64,000 nt of DNA from Brachybacterium paraconglomeratum (GCF_003994255.1 NZ_ML133854.1:146208-210207); one strand, 5' to 3'. Counted from the stretch's first letter, positions 10,301 through 19,750 are shown. The notes: generated by a model from the letters alone, not told the origin. Made by a program: numbers and translations.

Positions 10301-10756
10301 GTGAGCACCTTTCCCACCGCGACCCCGACGCCCGGCCCCGACGAGACCTTCGGTGGCCGGGCGTTCGCGCCGCAGGAGGACGGGACGATCGTCGGCGTCG
10401 GCGTGGACGTCGTGGACATCCCGCGCCTGGACGCGATGATCTCCCGCACCCCCGCCCTGCTGGACCGCCTCCTGACCCCGGGGGAGCGGGAGCTCTCGCC
10501 GGCCTCGCGCGCGGCCCGGGTCGCCGCGAAGGAGGCGGTGGGCAAGGCCCTCGGCGCGCCCGGCGACTTCTCCTGGCAGGACGTGACCGTCGAGCGCGCC
10601 GCCGGCCGGCGCCCGCACCTGCGTCTGCGGGGCGCGACCCTCGCCGCCGCCGAGCGACAGGACGTCGAGCACCTGCATCTCTCCCTCTCGCACGACGGCG
10701 CGATCGCGACCGCGATCGTCGTCGCCGAGCGTTCCTCCGTCCCGAGGAGCCTGTGA
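10301..10756 (+). CDS. acpS: Holo-[acyl-carrier-protein] synthase
   Basis: AcpS transfers 4'-phosphopantetheine from CoA to a Ser of the acyl carrier protein. 151 residues. The Mg-binding motif GVGVDVVDIPRLDAMI, then FTP-like LLTPGERELSP and the second acidic motif RVAAKEAVGKALG, are all present. The C terminus ends in LHLSLSHDGAIATAIVV, as usual. About 27 residues precede the first motif, slightly longer than average. The GTG start fits a leaderless transcript. Its stop overlaps the start of the NAD(P)HX repair gene, so the two are translationally coupled. Confidence 0.93.
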   Translation: MSTFPTATPTPGPDETFGGRAFAPQEDGTIVGVGVDVVDIPRLDAMISRTPALLDRLLTPGERELSPASRAARVAAKEAVGKALGAPGDFSWQDVTVERAAGRRPHLRLRGATLAAAERQDVEHLHLSLSHDGAIATAIVVAERSSVPRSL

Positions 10757-12303
10757 TGCTGCGGGCCCACGGCGCCGAGGCGGTCCGCGAGGCCGAGCGG
10801 CCCCTGCTCGAGGCGGGGGAGCCGCTCATGCTCCGCGCCGCCGCGGCGCTGGCCGAGCGCGCCGTCCACCACCTGCGCTCGGCGCCCTTCGCCCCGCAGG
10901 TGCTGGTCCTGGCCGGGGCGGGGTCCAACGGCGGCGACGGCCTGCACGCCGCCGCGATCCTGCGTCGCGAGCACTCCCTGGCCGCCGATGCGATCACCGC
11001 CGCCCCGCGCCGCCACGAGGAGGGGGCCGCCGCGCTGGAGGCGGCGGGCGGGACCCTCCACCCCCTCGCGAGCCTCGACGAGGAGCGCCTCGCCCACCTC
11101 CTCTGCGGCGCCGACCTGGTGATCGACTCGATCCTCGGGATCGGCGGCCGCCCCGAGGTCCCCGCCGAGCTCCTGCCCCTGCTCGAGGCGGTGCGAGACA
11201 GCGGCGTGCCCGTCCTCGCCGCCGACCTGCCGAGCTTCGTCGACGCCACCACCGGGCAGGCCGCCCCCGAGGCGCTCCCGGCCCGGGAGACCGTCACCTT
11301 CGGCGCCGTGAAGGCGGGACTGCTGCTGCCGGGCGGGGCCGAGCTCGCCGGGACCGTGCACCTGGTGGACCTCGGCCTCGAGGAGCACCTCCCGGCCCGG
11401 GCAGCCGTCGAACGGCTCGAGGACGCCGACGTGCGCGCCCTGCTCCCGCGCCCGGGCCGCGACTCCACCAAGTACCGCCGTGGCGTGGTCGCGCTCGCCG
11501 TCGGCAGCGAGCAGTACCCGGGCGCGGCCGTCCTCGCCGTCTCCGGCGCCGCCCGGACCGGCGCGGGGATGGTCCGCTGCCTCGCCCCGCAGGCCGTGCT
11601 CGACCTGGTGCTGCGGGCCCGGCCCGAGACCGTCGGCCATCCCGTCGGCCCCGGTCGCGCCGGCGGCCGGGTGCTGGACGACGAGACCCTCGCCCGCACC
11701 CATGCCGTCGTGATCGGCCCCGGCCTGCCGGGCGACGACCCCCGCGTGCGCAGGGGCGTCGCGCTGCTGGCCGGGCAGATGGACGTCCCGGCGGAGGCGC
11801 CGCGCCGCGGCGTCCTCGACGCGGGCGCGCTCGGGGCGATCGACCCCGGCACCCGTCTCTGCCCCGACGTGGTGCTCACCCCGCACCGCGGCGAGGCCGA
11901 GCGCCTCGCCCGCCGCCTCGACATCGACCCGGACCTGCCCGCGCCCGAGCTCGCCCGGGCGCTCGCCGCGGCGACCGGCGCGACCGTGCTGCTCAAGGGC
12001 GCGATCACGCTTGTCGCCCCCGGCGACGGCGGGCCGCTGCGCTCCCAGGACGACGCCACGCCCCAGCTCGCGACCGCCGGCACCGGGGACGTCCTCGCCG
12101 GGGTGCTCGGGGCCCTCCTCGCCGCGGGCCTGCCCGGCCCCGACGCCGCCGCGCTCGCGGCGCTGCTCCACGGCCGCGCCGGGCGCCTCGCCTCGCGTGA
12201 CGGACTGCACCCCCTGGTCGCCCTCGACGTCGCGGACTCTCTGCCGGAGGCCATCGGGACTATCCTGGCGGACGCCCAGGACCTGAACCGAGGAGCCAGA
12301 TGA
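10753..12303 (+). CDS. nnr: Bifunctional NAD(P)H-hydrate epimerase / ADP-dependent dehydratase
   Basis: The protein repairs hydrated NAD(P)H. The N-terminal YjeF-N half epimerizes S/R-NAD(P)HX (LVLAGAGSNGGDGLHAA near 51-67 is the nucleotide-binding loop; ADLVIDSILGIG follows). The C-terminal YjeF-C half is the ADP-dependent dehydratase (STKYRRGVVALAVGS, VVIGPGLP, LTPHRGEAERLA, LLKGAITLVAP and ATAGTGDVLAGVLGALLAAG). 516 residues, normal for the fused form. GTG 10753 overlaps the acpS stop (ATG 10756 is an equally possible start). The stop overlaps the alr ATG by 4 nt. Confidence 0.94.
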   Translation: MMLRAHGAEAVREAERPLLEAGEPLMLRAAAALAERAVHHLRSAPFAPQVLVLAGAGSNGGDGLHAAAILRREHSLAADAITAAPRRHEEGAAALEAAGGTLHPLASLDEERLAHLLCGADLVIDSILGIGGRPEVPAELLPLLEAVRDSGVPVLAADLPSFVDATTGQAAPEALPARETVTFGAVKAGLLLPGGAELAGTVHLVDLGLEEHLPARAAVERLEDADVRALLPRPGRDSTKYRRGVVALAVGSEQYPGAAVLAVSGAARTGAGMVRCLAPQAVLDLVLRARPETVGHPVGPGRAGGRVLDDETLARTHAVVIGPGLPGDDPRVRRGVALLAGQMDVPAEAPRRGVLDAGALGAIDPGTRLCPDVVLTPHRGEAERLARRLDIDPDLPAPELARALAAATGATVLLKGAITLVAPGDGGPLRSQDDATPQLATAGTGDVLAGVLGALLAAGLPGPDAAALAALLHGRAGRLASRDGLHPLVALDVADSLPEAIGTILADAQDLNRGAR

Positions 12304-13472
12304 CCATCCCGATCCCTGCCGAGGACCCCCGGCACGTGCCCAACCGGGCGGTGATCGACCCCTCCGCGATCACGCAGAACACGCGGGCGCTGGGGACCCT
12401 CCTCGAGGAGCAGACGGCGCTGATGGCGGTCGTGAAGGCCGACGGCTACGGGCACGGGATGCTCACCGCCGCCCGGGCCGCGATCGAGGGCGGCGCGACC
12501 TGGCTCGGCGTCGCCCACCCCGCGAGCGCCCTGGCGCTGGCCCGCGCGGACCTCGACGCGCAGATCCTCACCTGGCTGTACGAGCCGCACACCGCGCAGA
12601 TCGTGCTTCCCGAGGTGCTCCGCTCCGGCGTCGACGTCGCCGTCGGCTCCCCGGAGATGCTGCAGCTGGTCGCCGCGGCGGCGCGCGAGGCGGACCGTCG
12701 CGCCCGCGTGCACCTCAAGATCGACACCGGCATGGGCCGGAACGGCGTCCTGCCCTGGCAGGTCCGGGAGATGGGCGCCGCGATCCGCGACGACGACTTC
12801 CTCCAGCTCACAGCCGCCTGGACCCACCTGACCAGCGCGGAGGATCCCGAGGGCCCCGCCACCGACCAGCAGGCGGAGCTGTTCGACTCGGCCTGCGAGG
12901 CGCTCGAGGACGAGGTCGGACCGATCCCGCTGCAGCACATCGCAAACTCCGCCGCGACCCTCACCCGCCCCGATCTGCACCGCGACATCGTGCGTCCCGG
13001 CATCGCGCTGTACGGCTACCCGCCGGTCCCGGCCGACGTCCCGCTGCGCCCCGCGATGACCCTCTCCAGCCGGCTCGCGCTGGTCAAGGAGGTGCCCGAG
13101 GGGCACAGCGTCGGCTACGGCCGCATCCACCGCACCAGCCGCGCCACGACCCTGGGCCTGGTGCCGATCGGCTACGCCGACGGCCTCCACCGCACCGCCT
13201 CGGACAGCATCGACGTGCTCGTGCGCACCCAGAGCGGGGACCGCCGCGTCCCCCAGGTGGGCCGGATCAGCATGGACCAGATCGTCGTGGACCTCGGCCC
13301 CGAGACCGCCGCTCGCGCCGGCGACGAGGTGGTCCTGTTCGGCGACGCGGGCGGAGAGCCCGACGCCCCCTCCGCCCCGACCGCGGACCACTGGGCCCGC
13401 GCCGCGGAGACCATCCCCTACGAGGTGCTGACCTCCGTCTCCGGGCGCGTCACCCGGGAGGTGCGCGCATGA
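12300..13472 (+). CDS. alr: Alanine racemase
   Basis: A PLP enzyme that makes D-alanine for peptidoglycan. 390 residues. The PLP-binding Lys46 lies in AVVKADGYGHG. HLKIDTGMGRNG is the conserved strand, and SVGYGRIHRT with VPIGYADGLHR and GRISMDQIVVDL belong to the C-terminal beta domain, where the second catalytic Tyr resides. ATG 12300 overlaps the upstream stop as ATGA. The last codons overlap tsaE by 4 nt, so this is part of the acpS-nnr-alr-tsaE-tsaB-rimI overlap chain. Confidence 0.96.
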   Translation: MTIPIPAEDPRHVPNRAVIDPSAITQNTRALGTLLEEQTALMAVVKADGYGHGMLTAARAAIEGGATWLGVAHPASALALARADLDAQILTWLYEPHTAQIVLPEVLRSGVDVAVGSPEMLQLVAAAAREADRRARVHLKIDTGMGRNGVLPWQVREMGAAIRDDDFLQLTAAWTHLTSAEDPEGPATDQQAELFDSACEALEDEVGPIPLQHIANSAATLTRPDLHRDIVRPGIALYGYPPVPADVPLRPAMTLSSRLALVKEVPEGHSVGYGRIHRTSRATTLGLVPIGYADGLHRTASDSIDVLVRTQSGDRRVPQVGRISMDQIVVDLGPETAARAGDEVVLFGDAGGEPDAPSAPTADHWARAAETIPYEVLTSVSGRVTREVRA

Positions 13473-14155
13473 GCGAGGCCCAGGGGAGCGGCGCGGCCGG
13501 GAGCGCGGACGGTGCGGCGGGGGAGTCCGACGGCGCCGTCGTGCTGCGCACCCGCGACGCGGACGGCACCCGCGCCCTCGCCCAGGCGCTCTCCGGGGCG
13601 CTGCGTCCCGGCGACCTGCTGGTCCTGGACGGACCGCTCGGCGCCGGCAAGACCACCTTCACCCAGGGACTCGGCGCCGGCCTCGGCGTGCGCGGCCCCG
13701 TCGCCTCGCCCACCTTCGTGATCGAGCGGGTCCACCCGAGCCTCACGGGCGGCCCCGACCTCGTGCACGTGGACGCCTACCGCCTCGGCGGCGAGGGCGA
13801 GATCGACGACCTCGACCTCGAGGCCGACCTCGACCGCGCCGTGACCGTCGTGGAATGGGGCAGGGACCGGGTCGAGCATCTCGCGGACTCGGTGCTGCTG
13901 GTCGAGCTCGAGCGGCCCGACCGGGTCGACGACCCGCTGGACCCGGACGAGCCCCGCACGCTGCGGCTCACCCCGCGCGGGCCCCGCTGGGACGGCGCCG
14001 CGATCGCCGCGCTCGAGGCGGCGCTCGCCGCGGTGGCGGGGCTCGACGGCACGGCCGACGCCGCGGCCGCCGGCGACCCTGCCGCCCCGGCCACCACGGC
14101 CGAGGGGCCGGCCTCCGCCCGTCCGACCACCGACACCGCCGAGGGAGAGCGCTGA
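13469..14155 (+). CDS. tsaE: tRNA t6A biosynthesis ATPase TsaE
   Basis: TsaE is the ATPase that supports the TsaB-TsaD complex in making N6-threonylcarbamoyl adenosine on ANN-decoding tRNAs. 228 residues, longer than the usual ~150 because of an Ala/Thr-rich tail of about 75 residues. The Walker A GPLGAGKTTFTQGLG (Lys61), VASPTFVIERVH and HVDAYRLGGEGEIDDLDLE, then VTVVEWGRD, are the family signatures. The start ATGA overlaps alr, and its TGA overlaps the tsaB ATG. Confidence 0.94.
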   Translation: MSEAQGSGAAGSADGAAGESDGAVVLRTRDADGTRALAQALSGALRPGDLLVLDGPLGAGKTTFTQGLGAGLGVRGPVASPTFVIERVHPSLTGGPDLVHVDAYRLGGEGEIDDLDLEADLDRAVTVVEWGRDRVEHLADSVLLVELERPDRVDDPLDPDEPRTLRLTPRGPRWDGAAIAALEAALAAVAGLDGTADAAAAGDPAAPATTAEGPASARPTTDTAEGER

Positions 14156-14868
14156 TGCTGCTGGGAATCGACACCTCGGGCGCCGTGAGCGTCGCCGTCG
14201 CCCGCGGAGAGCTCGCCGGCGACAGCACGGATCCCTCGCCGGAGATCCTCGCCGTCCGCTCCGACACGCGCTCCCGCCACCACGACGAGGTGCTGCTCGC
14301 CCTGGTGGAGGAGACCCTGCAGGCCGCAGGCGTCACCCGCGGCGAGCTGACCGGCGTGGTCGTCGGCCGCGGCCCGGGCCCCTTCACCGGCCTGCGCGTG
14401 GGGCTCGTCTCCGCCCGCTCGATCGCCTCTGTGCTCGGCGTGCCCCTGCATGGCCTGAGCTCCCTCGACGCCCTCGCCCACGAGGCCCTCGCCGCCGTGC
14501 CCGCCGAGCGCGGCCCCATCACCGTCGGCGTGGCGCTGGACGCCCGGCGCCGCGAGGTCTACCACGCCCGCTACCGCCGCGAGGTGGACGGCGAGATCCT
14601 CCGCATCGCGGAGCCGGCCGTGGACGCCCCCGCCGAGGTCGCCGCCGCGCTGACCGCCTGCGACCTGCTCGTCGGCTCCGGCACCGCGCTCTACCCCGAG
14701 CTGCTGCCCGCGACCGTCGAGCTCGAGCACGTCGACGCCGGGCACCTGCTGCTGGCCGCCTCCGTCCTCGCCGCCCGCGGCGAGGACCTCACGAGCACCG
14801 AGCCGATGTACCTGCGTGAACCCGACGCCGCGAAGCCCACCGCGCGCAAGAGCGCGCTCGGCCGCTGA
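14155..14868 (+). CDS. tsaB: t6A biosynthesis protein TsaB
   Basis: An ASKHA-fold partner of TsaD in tRNA t6A synthesis. 237 residues. LLGIDTSGAVSVAVARG is the phosphate-1-like strand. HHDEVLLALVEETL and GRGPGPFTGLRVGLVSARSIA are the TsaB hallmarks, and VALDARRREVYHA follows. The ATG shares its A with the tsaE stop (TGATG). rimI starts 1 nt after its stop. The usual next partner, tsaD, is not in the window. Confidence 0.94.
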   Translation: MLLGIDTSGAVSVAVARGELAGDSTDPSPEILAVRSDTRSRHHDEVLLALVEETLQAAGVTRGELTGVVVGRGPGPFTGLRVGLVSARSIASVLGVPLHGLSSLDALAHEALAAVPAERGPITVGVALDARRREVYHARYRREVDGEILRIAEPAVDAPAEVAAALTACDLLVGSGTALYPELLPATVELEHVDAGHLLLAASVLAARGEDLTSTEPMYLREPDAAKPTARKSALGR

Positions 14869-14869
14869 G

Positions 14870-15403
14870 GTGACGGCCGCCGACGGGGTCTGGACCCTGC
14901 GCCCGGCGACCCTCGAGGACGTCGAGGAGATCGCCTTCGCCGAGCTCGAGCTGTTCCCCGACGAGGCCTGGAGCGTCTTCCAGCTCGCCGAGGAGGTCGA
15001 GCATCCCGACCGCCGCTATGTCGTCGCGGTCGAGGGCGACGCCGAACCGGTCTGCAGCCCCGACGGCCGGACGCTCCCCTCGCGCGGCGGCGCGCTGCTC
15101 GGCTATGCCGGGATCATGCTCGCCGGAGACCTCGCCGACCTCCACACCATCGGTACCCGTCGCGAGGGGGAGGGCATCGGCCGCGCCCTGCTCGCCTGGT
15201 GCGAGGAGCAGGCCCGGCGCGGCGGCGCCGAGCGGATGCTGCTCGAGGTGCGCGAGGACAACGACCGCGCCCGCGCCGTCTACGCCGCCGCCGGCTACCG
15301 GGAGATCGGCCGACGACGCGGCTACTACCGGATCCGCGGCCGGCGCATCGATGCCCTCGTCATGGAGCGCACGCTCGGCGCGCCCGGCGGCCCGTCGGCC
15401 TGA
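14870..15403 (+). CDS. rimI: Ribosomal protein S18-alanine N-acetyltransferase-like GNAT
   Basis: A GNAT acetyltransferase, about 177 residues. WTLRPATLEDVEEIAFAELELFPDEAWS is the RimI-type N terminus, DLHTIGTRREGEGIGRALLAW carries the acetyl-CoA pyrophosphate loop, and LEVREDNDRARAVYAAAGYREIGRRRGYYR is the canonical RimI C terminus. RimI acetylates the N-terminal Ala of ribosomal protein S18; in actinobacteria the target may be wider. GTG 14870 follows the tsaB stop by one base; the frame is open further upstream inside tsaB, but that extension lacks homology. A short insertion (about residues 58-72) lies between two core strands. Confidence 0.88.
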   Translation: MTAADGVWTLRPATLEDVEEIAFAELELFPDEAWSVFQLAEEVEHPDRRYVVAVEGDAEPVCSPDGRTLPSRGGALLGYAGIMLAGDLADLHTIGTRREGEGIGRALLAWCEEQARRGGAERMLLEVREDNDRARAVYAAAGYREIGRRRGYYRIRGRRIDALVMERTLGAPGGPSA

Positions 15404-15439
15404 CGCGCTCGGCACACCGACCCGCACCGCAGGCCCGGC

Positions 15440-17152
15440 TCACACGTGGTCGCGGACCTTCTGGAAGATGTCCGGGTAGCGGGCGTCCAGGCGCACGGTC
15501 GCGATGCGCAGACCGATCAGCAGCACCGCCACGCCGATCACGATCGCCAGCACGCCGGCCCCGGTGATCAGCGCCAGGTTCCCCGCGATCGCGCCCCAGA
15601 TGCCGAGACCCAGCGGCGGCAGCATCGGCACGAACACCGTCACCATCGAGATCGCCATCGAGAGCATGGCGTTGGAGCTCGAGGCGGACTTGTCCTTCAT
15701 CGGGTTGGTGCCCGGGGCAGAGCTCGGGTAGGGCAGCAGCACGCCCACCACCATCGAGGTGCCCCAGCCGGAGATCATCGCGCCGAGCGAACCGAGCACG
15801 GTCATGGGGATCAGCTCCGGCAGTCCGTACAGCAGCGGCAGCGCGACGGTGATCACCACGACCGCGGGCACCATCAGCACCGCCATCGCCGCGATGCGGC
15901 CCAGCAGGTTCGCGCGGGCAGGGGCGCCGGCGACGATGTTGACCCAGCCGGACGGTCCGTCGAAGCCGATCTCGTTGGAGATGCTCAGCCCCGTCATCGC
16001 GCACATGAACACGGCCATGCCCAGCATCATCGGCCGGGCCTCGGGGACCATGAACCCCATCGCCACGAAGAACACGATCACCACGGGGTAGATGCCGAGG
16101 GCGGCGAGATAGCGGGTGTCCCGTCGCCAGTAGCGAAGGGACTTGCCCAGCACGGCGCCGAAGGGGCCGGCGGGCACGAAGCGCGGCACGAGCGGGGAGA
16201 CCTTCGTCTGGCCCGAGGAGGCGTCCCCGGTCAGCGCCGAGGTCATCGACAGATCGATCGAGCGCCGCCACCACAGCCAGACCAGCACGATCGTCGCCGC
16301 GCCGATCAGGGCGCGCAGCAGCGCCGTGAGCACCCGTCCCTCGGCGAGATCCATCGGCACGGAGAACAGCGCACCGAGCGGCGTCCAGGCCAGCACCTCC
16401 ACCACGCCGGGCAGCTGCTCGCGCACCCAGGTGACGTCGAGGTCCTCGATGCGCTGCATCGACAGCGAGAAGGCGTAGATCGCCACGAACATCGCCAGGA
16501 AGCCGAAGATCCCGCCGAGCTCGCGGCCCTTGCGGCTCGAGGCCCGCGCGGCGGAGTGCGCGAACCAGGCCCGCGGCAGCAGCAGGCACAGCGCGAGGCC
16601 GGCGAGGTTCGCGGGGATCAGCGCGAGGGCGCCGAGCACGACCCACCCGGCGCTCTGCCCGAACAGGACCAGCCACAGCAGCTCGAAGGCGGTGGCGATC
16701 GCGAGCGCGAGCAGGGTGAAGAGGCTCGGCAGGCTCAGCGCGGCCGCCGCGAACATCCCCGGCTGCAGCTCCCTCGCGCTGCGGGGGAAGAGGGCGAACG
16801 AACGCGGGTCCAGGGTGTCGTCGATCCCGAAGGCGAGGACGGGGATCAGGAACCACAGCAGCACGGTGACGGCGCCGAGGCCGCGCACGATCTGCGGGAA
16901 CAGCTCTCCCTCCCCGGCCCACAGCGTGGTGCCCAGGAACAGGAAGACCAGCATGGCCAGGCCGCCCAGGCCGTAGAGCGCCCCGATCGAGGTGCCGATG
17001 ATCTTGCCGACGTTCTTGCGGTAGGACCGCTTCCACAGCGTCCACTTGAGCTTCAGCTGCAGGCGCACCAGGTCGCGTCCGCGGATCTCGCCGTGGCGCA
17101 CGTCCTGCGCGGCCGCGGTCCGTGTGTGCTCGGTGCTCAGGACTCCAGCCAC
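15440..17152 (-). CDS. ABC transporter permease (putative exporter)
   Basis: About 570 residues with roughly twelve hydrophobic segments. The first spans residues ~45-65 (SIGALYGLGGLAMLVFLFL), the last ends ~20 residues before the C terminus, and Arg-rich loops separate them. It starts inside the 3' end of the adjacent ABC ATPase gene (GTG 17152, 16 nt overlap), so the two surely form one transporter. I do not recognise a substrate family; the topology is that of large ABC-2-like export permeases of Gram-positive bacteria. An in-frame GTG slightly downstream is an alternative start. No substrate-binding protein is nearby, which favours export. Confidence 0.8.
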   Translation of the reverse strand: MAGVLSTEHTRTAAAQDVRHGEIRGRDLVRLQLKLKWTLWKRSYRKNVGKIIGTSIGALYGLGGLAMLVFLFLGTTLWAGEGELFPQIVRGLGAVTVLLWFLIPVLAFGIDDTLDPRSFALFPRSARELQPGMFAAAALSLPSLFTLLALAIATAFELLWLVLFGQSAGWVVLGALALIPANLAGLALCLLLPRAWFAHSAARASSRKGRELGGIFGFLAMFVAIYAFSLSMQRIEDLDVTWVREQLPGVVEVLAWTPLGALFSVPMDLAEGRVLTALLRALIGAATIVLVWLWWRRSIDLSMTSALTGDASSGQTKVSPLVPRFVPAGPFGAVLGKSLRYWRRDTRYLAALGIYPVVIVFFVAMGFMVPEARPMMLGMAVFMCAMTGLSISNEIGFDGPSGWVNIVAGAPARANLLGRIAAMAVLMVPAVVVITVALPLLYGLPELIPMTVLGSLGAMISGWGTSMVVGVLLPYPSSAPGTNPMKDKSASSSNAMLSMAISMVTVFVPMLPPLGLGIWGAIAGNLALITGAGVLAIVIGVAVLLIGLRIATVRLDARYPDIFQKVRDHV

Positions 17153-18057
17153 GACAGGCTCCCCTCCGCGACGTCCCCGCCGCCGACGAGGTCGATGAAG
17201 GTCTGCACGAGGCTGCCGCCCTGGCGCACCTGGTCGAGGGTGCCGTCGGCCATCAGCCGCCCGTCGGCGATGATCGCGACGTGGCTGCACAGCCCCTCGA
17301 CCAGCTCCATGACGTGGCTGGAGAGCACGACCGTGCCGCCGCCCTCCACATAGGCGGTGAGGATCGTGCGGATCACCTGCGCGGAGACCGGGTCGACGGC
17401 CTCGAGCGGCTCGTCGAGCACCAGCAGGCGCGGCGCGTGCAGCAGGGCGCTCGCCAGGAGGATCTTCTTGGTCATGCCGGCGGAGTAGTCCACGACCAGC
17501 TTCCCGTCCTCGCCCGCGAGGTCGAGCGCGGTCAGCAGTGACTCCATCCGCTCCTCGACCACGGCCGGCTCCATCCCGCGGAGCAGGCCGACGTAGGTCA
17601 GCAGCTCCCGTCCGGTGAGCCGGTCGAAGGTGCGCAGCCCGTCGGCGAGGACGCCGAGGCGCGCCTTGGCCGCCTGCGGCTCGACCCACATGTCGTGGCC
17701 GAGCACGTGCGCGGTGCCGCCGTCGGGCCGCAGCAGGCCCGTCGCCATCGACAGGGTGGTGGTCTTGCCGGCGCCGTTGGGACCGACGATCCCGTAGAAC
17801 GAGCCCTGCGGCACGTCCAGGGACAGTCCATGGACCACTTCGGTGCCGGAGAAGGACTTGCGCAGCCCGCGGATCGACAGCGCGGTCGAGCTCGGGACCG
17901 AGGCCTCGGCGGAGACCGGGGCGGCGACACCGGCGAGAGGGCTGGGCGCCTCGACGGTCCCGGAGGGGTGGGCCGGGGGCGTCGTCGACGTCCCTCCCGC
18001 CTCCGGGGCGGTCCCCGGGACGGGAGGAGAGGAGGGGAGGGAGGGGTCGCTGTGCAT
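17137..18057 (-). CDS. ABC transporter ATP-binding protein
   Basis: 306 residues. After a Pro/Ala-rich N-terminal tail of ~60 residues comes a standard nucleotide-binding domain. It has Walker A VGPNGAGKTTTLSMATG, a Q-loop region HDMWVEPQAAKARLGVLADG, a degenerate signature YSAGMTKKILLASALLHAP (YSAGM in place of LSGGQ), Walker B LLVLDEPLEAVD and an H-loop VVLSSHVME. The order matches daunorubicin/ABC-2 type export ATPases. ATG 18057 has TAGCGT 6 nt upstream and no Shine-Dalgarno, so a leaderless mRNA for the two-gene operon is likely. Confidence 0.9.
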   Translation of the reverse strand: MHSDPSLPSSPPVPGTAPEAGGTSTTPPAHPSGTVEAPSPLAGVAAPVSAEASVPSSTALSIRGLRKSFSGTEVVHGLSLDVPQGSFYGIVGPNGAGKTTTLSMATGLLRPDGGTAHVLGHDMWVEPQAAKARLGVLADGLRTFDRLTGRELLTYVGLLRGMEPAVVEERMESLLTALDLAGEDGKLVVDYSAGMTKKILLASALLHAPRLLVLDEPLEAVDPVSAQVIRTILTAYVEGGGTVVLSSHVMELVEGLCSHVAIIADGRLMADGTLDQVRQGGSLVQTFIDLVGGGDVAEGSLSWLES

Positions 18058-18063
18058 GGGGTC

Positions 18064-18069
18064 ACGCTA
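18064..18069 (-). promoter_or_regulatory. Candidate -10 for leaderless ABC operon
   Basis: On the minus strand TAGCGT is followed by 6 nt and then the ATPase ATG at 18057. Confidence 0.4.
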
Positions 18070-18259
18070 TCGGCCGGTCCGTCCGCGACGATCCCTTCCC
18101 ACGGCGGGCGGGACCACGACCTTCGTCGGTGCTCGACCGCGGCAGAGCATCGGTCGAACCGGGATCGAGCCGCCGTCGAAGGCGCTGGCAGTGCCAGAGG
18201 AGAGGGAGGCGGTGACTAGGATGCCGATGAGCCACCGTGGCTCGAACGGAAGGAGCCCC

Positions 18260-19750
18260 ATGTCGAATCTGCGCCCCGCCCCCGGGGACCCGGGTCTCGC
18301 CCCCGAGGTCCAGGAGATCCCGATCGGTGTGCGCCGGGCCGCGTCATGGTCGTGGCGACTGCTCGTGATCGTCGCCGCCGGCGCGCTGCTGCTGTGGGGG
18401 CTCACCCGGGTCACGACCATCGTGATCCCCGTGCTCATCGCGATCCTGCTCGCCGCGCTGCTCCAGCCCGTGGTCAAGATCCTCACCCGCTACACCTTCC
18501 TGGGCCGTGCCGCGGCCAGCGGGATCGCTCTGCTGGGCCTGCTGCTCGTGATCGCGGGGATGTTCACCCTCGCCGGGCGGCAGCTGATCGCCCAGTGGGA
18601 CGACATCCAGAGCCGCGCGGTGCAGGGCTTCCAGGCGCTGCTGGAGTGGGTGCAGAGCACCTTCCAGATCGACACCCCGATGATCAACTCGGCGCTCGAC
18701 GAGGGCCTCGAGCAGCTCCAGCAGTACTCGGGCCAGCTGGTCAGCGGCGCGGTCACCACCGCCACGGCGCTCGGCAACATCGGCACCGGGCTCGTCGTCG
18801 CCCTGTTCACGCTGTTCTTCGTGCTCCACGGCGGGGGCGGGATCTGGCGCTGGTCCGTCGGCCTGCTGCCGCCCGCCGCCCGCGTGCCCACCCACGAGGC
18901 GTTCCGTCGCGGATGGAAGGCGCTGTCGGCCTACGTGCGCACGCAGGTGCTGGTGGCCGCGGTCGACGCGACCGGCATCGCGATCGGCATGGTCGCGCTG
19001 AGCCTGGGCTCCTACGCGGTGCCGATCTGGCTGCTGGTGTTCCTGTTCAGCTTCATCCCGCTGGTCGGTGCGATCGCCTCCGGCGCGATCGCCGTGCTGC
19101 TGGTGCTGGTGCTGAACGGCTGGGTCGGCGCGCTGATCATGCTCGCGGTCGTGCTCGCCGTGCAGCAGCTCGAGGGCAACGTGCTCCAGCCCTTCCTGAT
19201 GGGCAAGGCCGTGGAGATCCACCCGCTCGGCGTGTTCCTCGGCGTGGCCCTCGGCGCGATGATCGCCGGGATCCCGGGCGCGCTGTTCGCGATCCCGCTG
19301 ATCGCCTTCGTCAACGCGACGCTGCTGTACGTGGTGGGCCGCGACCCGAGCCCCGAGCTCGGTCACGACAAGGCCGGCGCCGAGCACTTCGCCGCGCTCG
19401 GCGCCGGCGTGCCCGCGCACCAGCTGGCCGAGGTCGGCGCGGACTCCGAGGCGCAGCGGACGTCGGCCGACGAGGGCTCCTCGGCGGACCTGGCGATGCT
19501 CGGCACCGTCCCCGCCGCCGAGCGCCGGACCGCGACGGAGGACGGCGCGTCGCCGACGGGGACCGGCGGGCACGCCGCCGACGCGGATGCTGCGCACGCC
19601 ACCGACTCGAGCGACGCCGACGCGACGTACACCTATGGCGCCGAGGCGACCGAGGCGAGGTCCGCCCGGGCCCCGTCGACCGACCAGGTGGACGGGACGT
19701 CGGCCGAGCAGCCCGCTCCACGCCACCGCGCGGAGGACGAGCGGGACTGA
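18260..19750 (+). CDS. AI-2E family transporter
   Basis: 496 residues. Eight or so membrane segments lie between residues ~28 and 350 in the AI-2E (TqsA/YdiK/PerM) pattern: a first pair WRLLVIVAAGALLLWGL and IVIPVLIAILLAALLQPVV, a soluble middle region, then VPIWLLVFLFSFIPLVGAIASG and GVFLGVALGAMIAGIPGALFAIP. The C-terminal ~140 residues are an Ala/Glu/Asp-rich disordered tail. Members move small metabolites or act as Na+/H+ antiporters; transport of AI-2 itself should not be assumed. ATG 18260 follows AAGGAGCCCC; an upstream TAGGAT (18217) would give a 30-nt leader. In-frame ATGs at 18221 and 18227 are alternatives. Confidence 0.87.
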   Translation: MSNLRPAPGDPGLAPEVQEIPIGVRRAASWSWRLLVIVAAGALLLWGLTRVTTIVIPVLIAILLAALLQPVVKILTRYTFLGRAAASGIALLGLLLVIAGMFTLAGRQLIAQWDDIQSRAVQGFQALLEWVQSTFQIDTPMINSALDEGLEQLQQYSGQLVSGAVTTATALGNIGTGLVVALFTLFFVLHGGGGIWRWSVGLLPPAARVPTHEAFRRGWKALSAYVRTQVLVAAVDATGIAIGMVALSLGSYAVPIWLLVFLFSFIPLVGAIASGAIAVLLVLVLNGWVGALIMLAVVLAVQQLEGNVLQPFLMGKAVEIHPLGVFLGVALGAMIAGIPGALFAIPLIAFVNATLLYVVGRDPSPELGHDKAGAEHFAALGAGVPAHQLAEVGADSEAQRTSADEGSSADLAMLGTVPAAERRTATEDGASPTGTGGHAADADAAHATDSSDADATYTYGAEATEARSARAPSTDQVDGTSAEQPAPRHRAEDERD

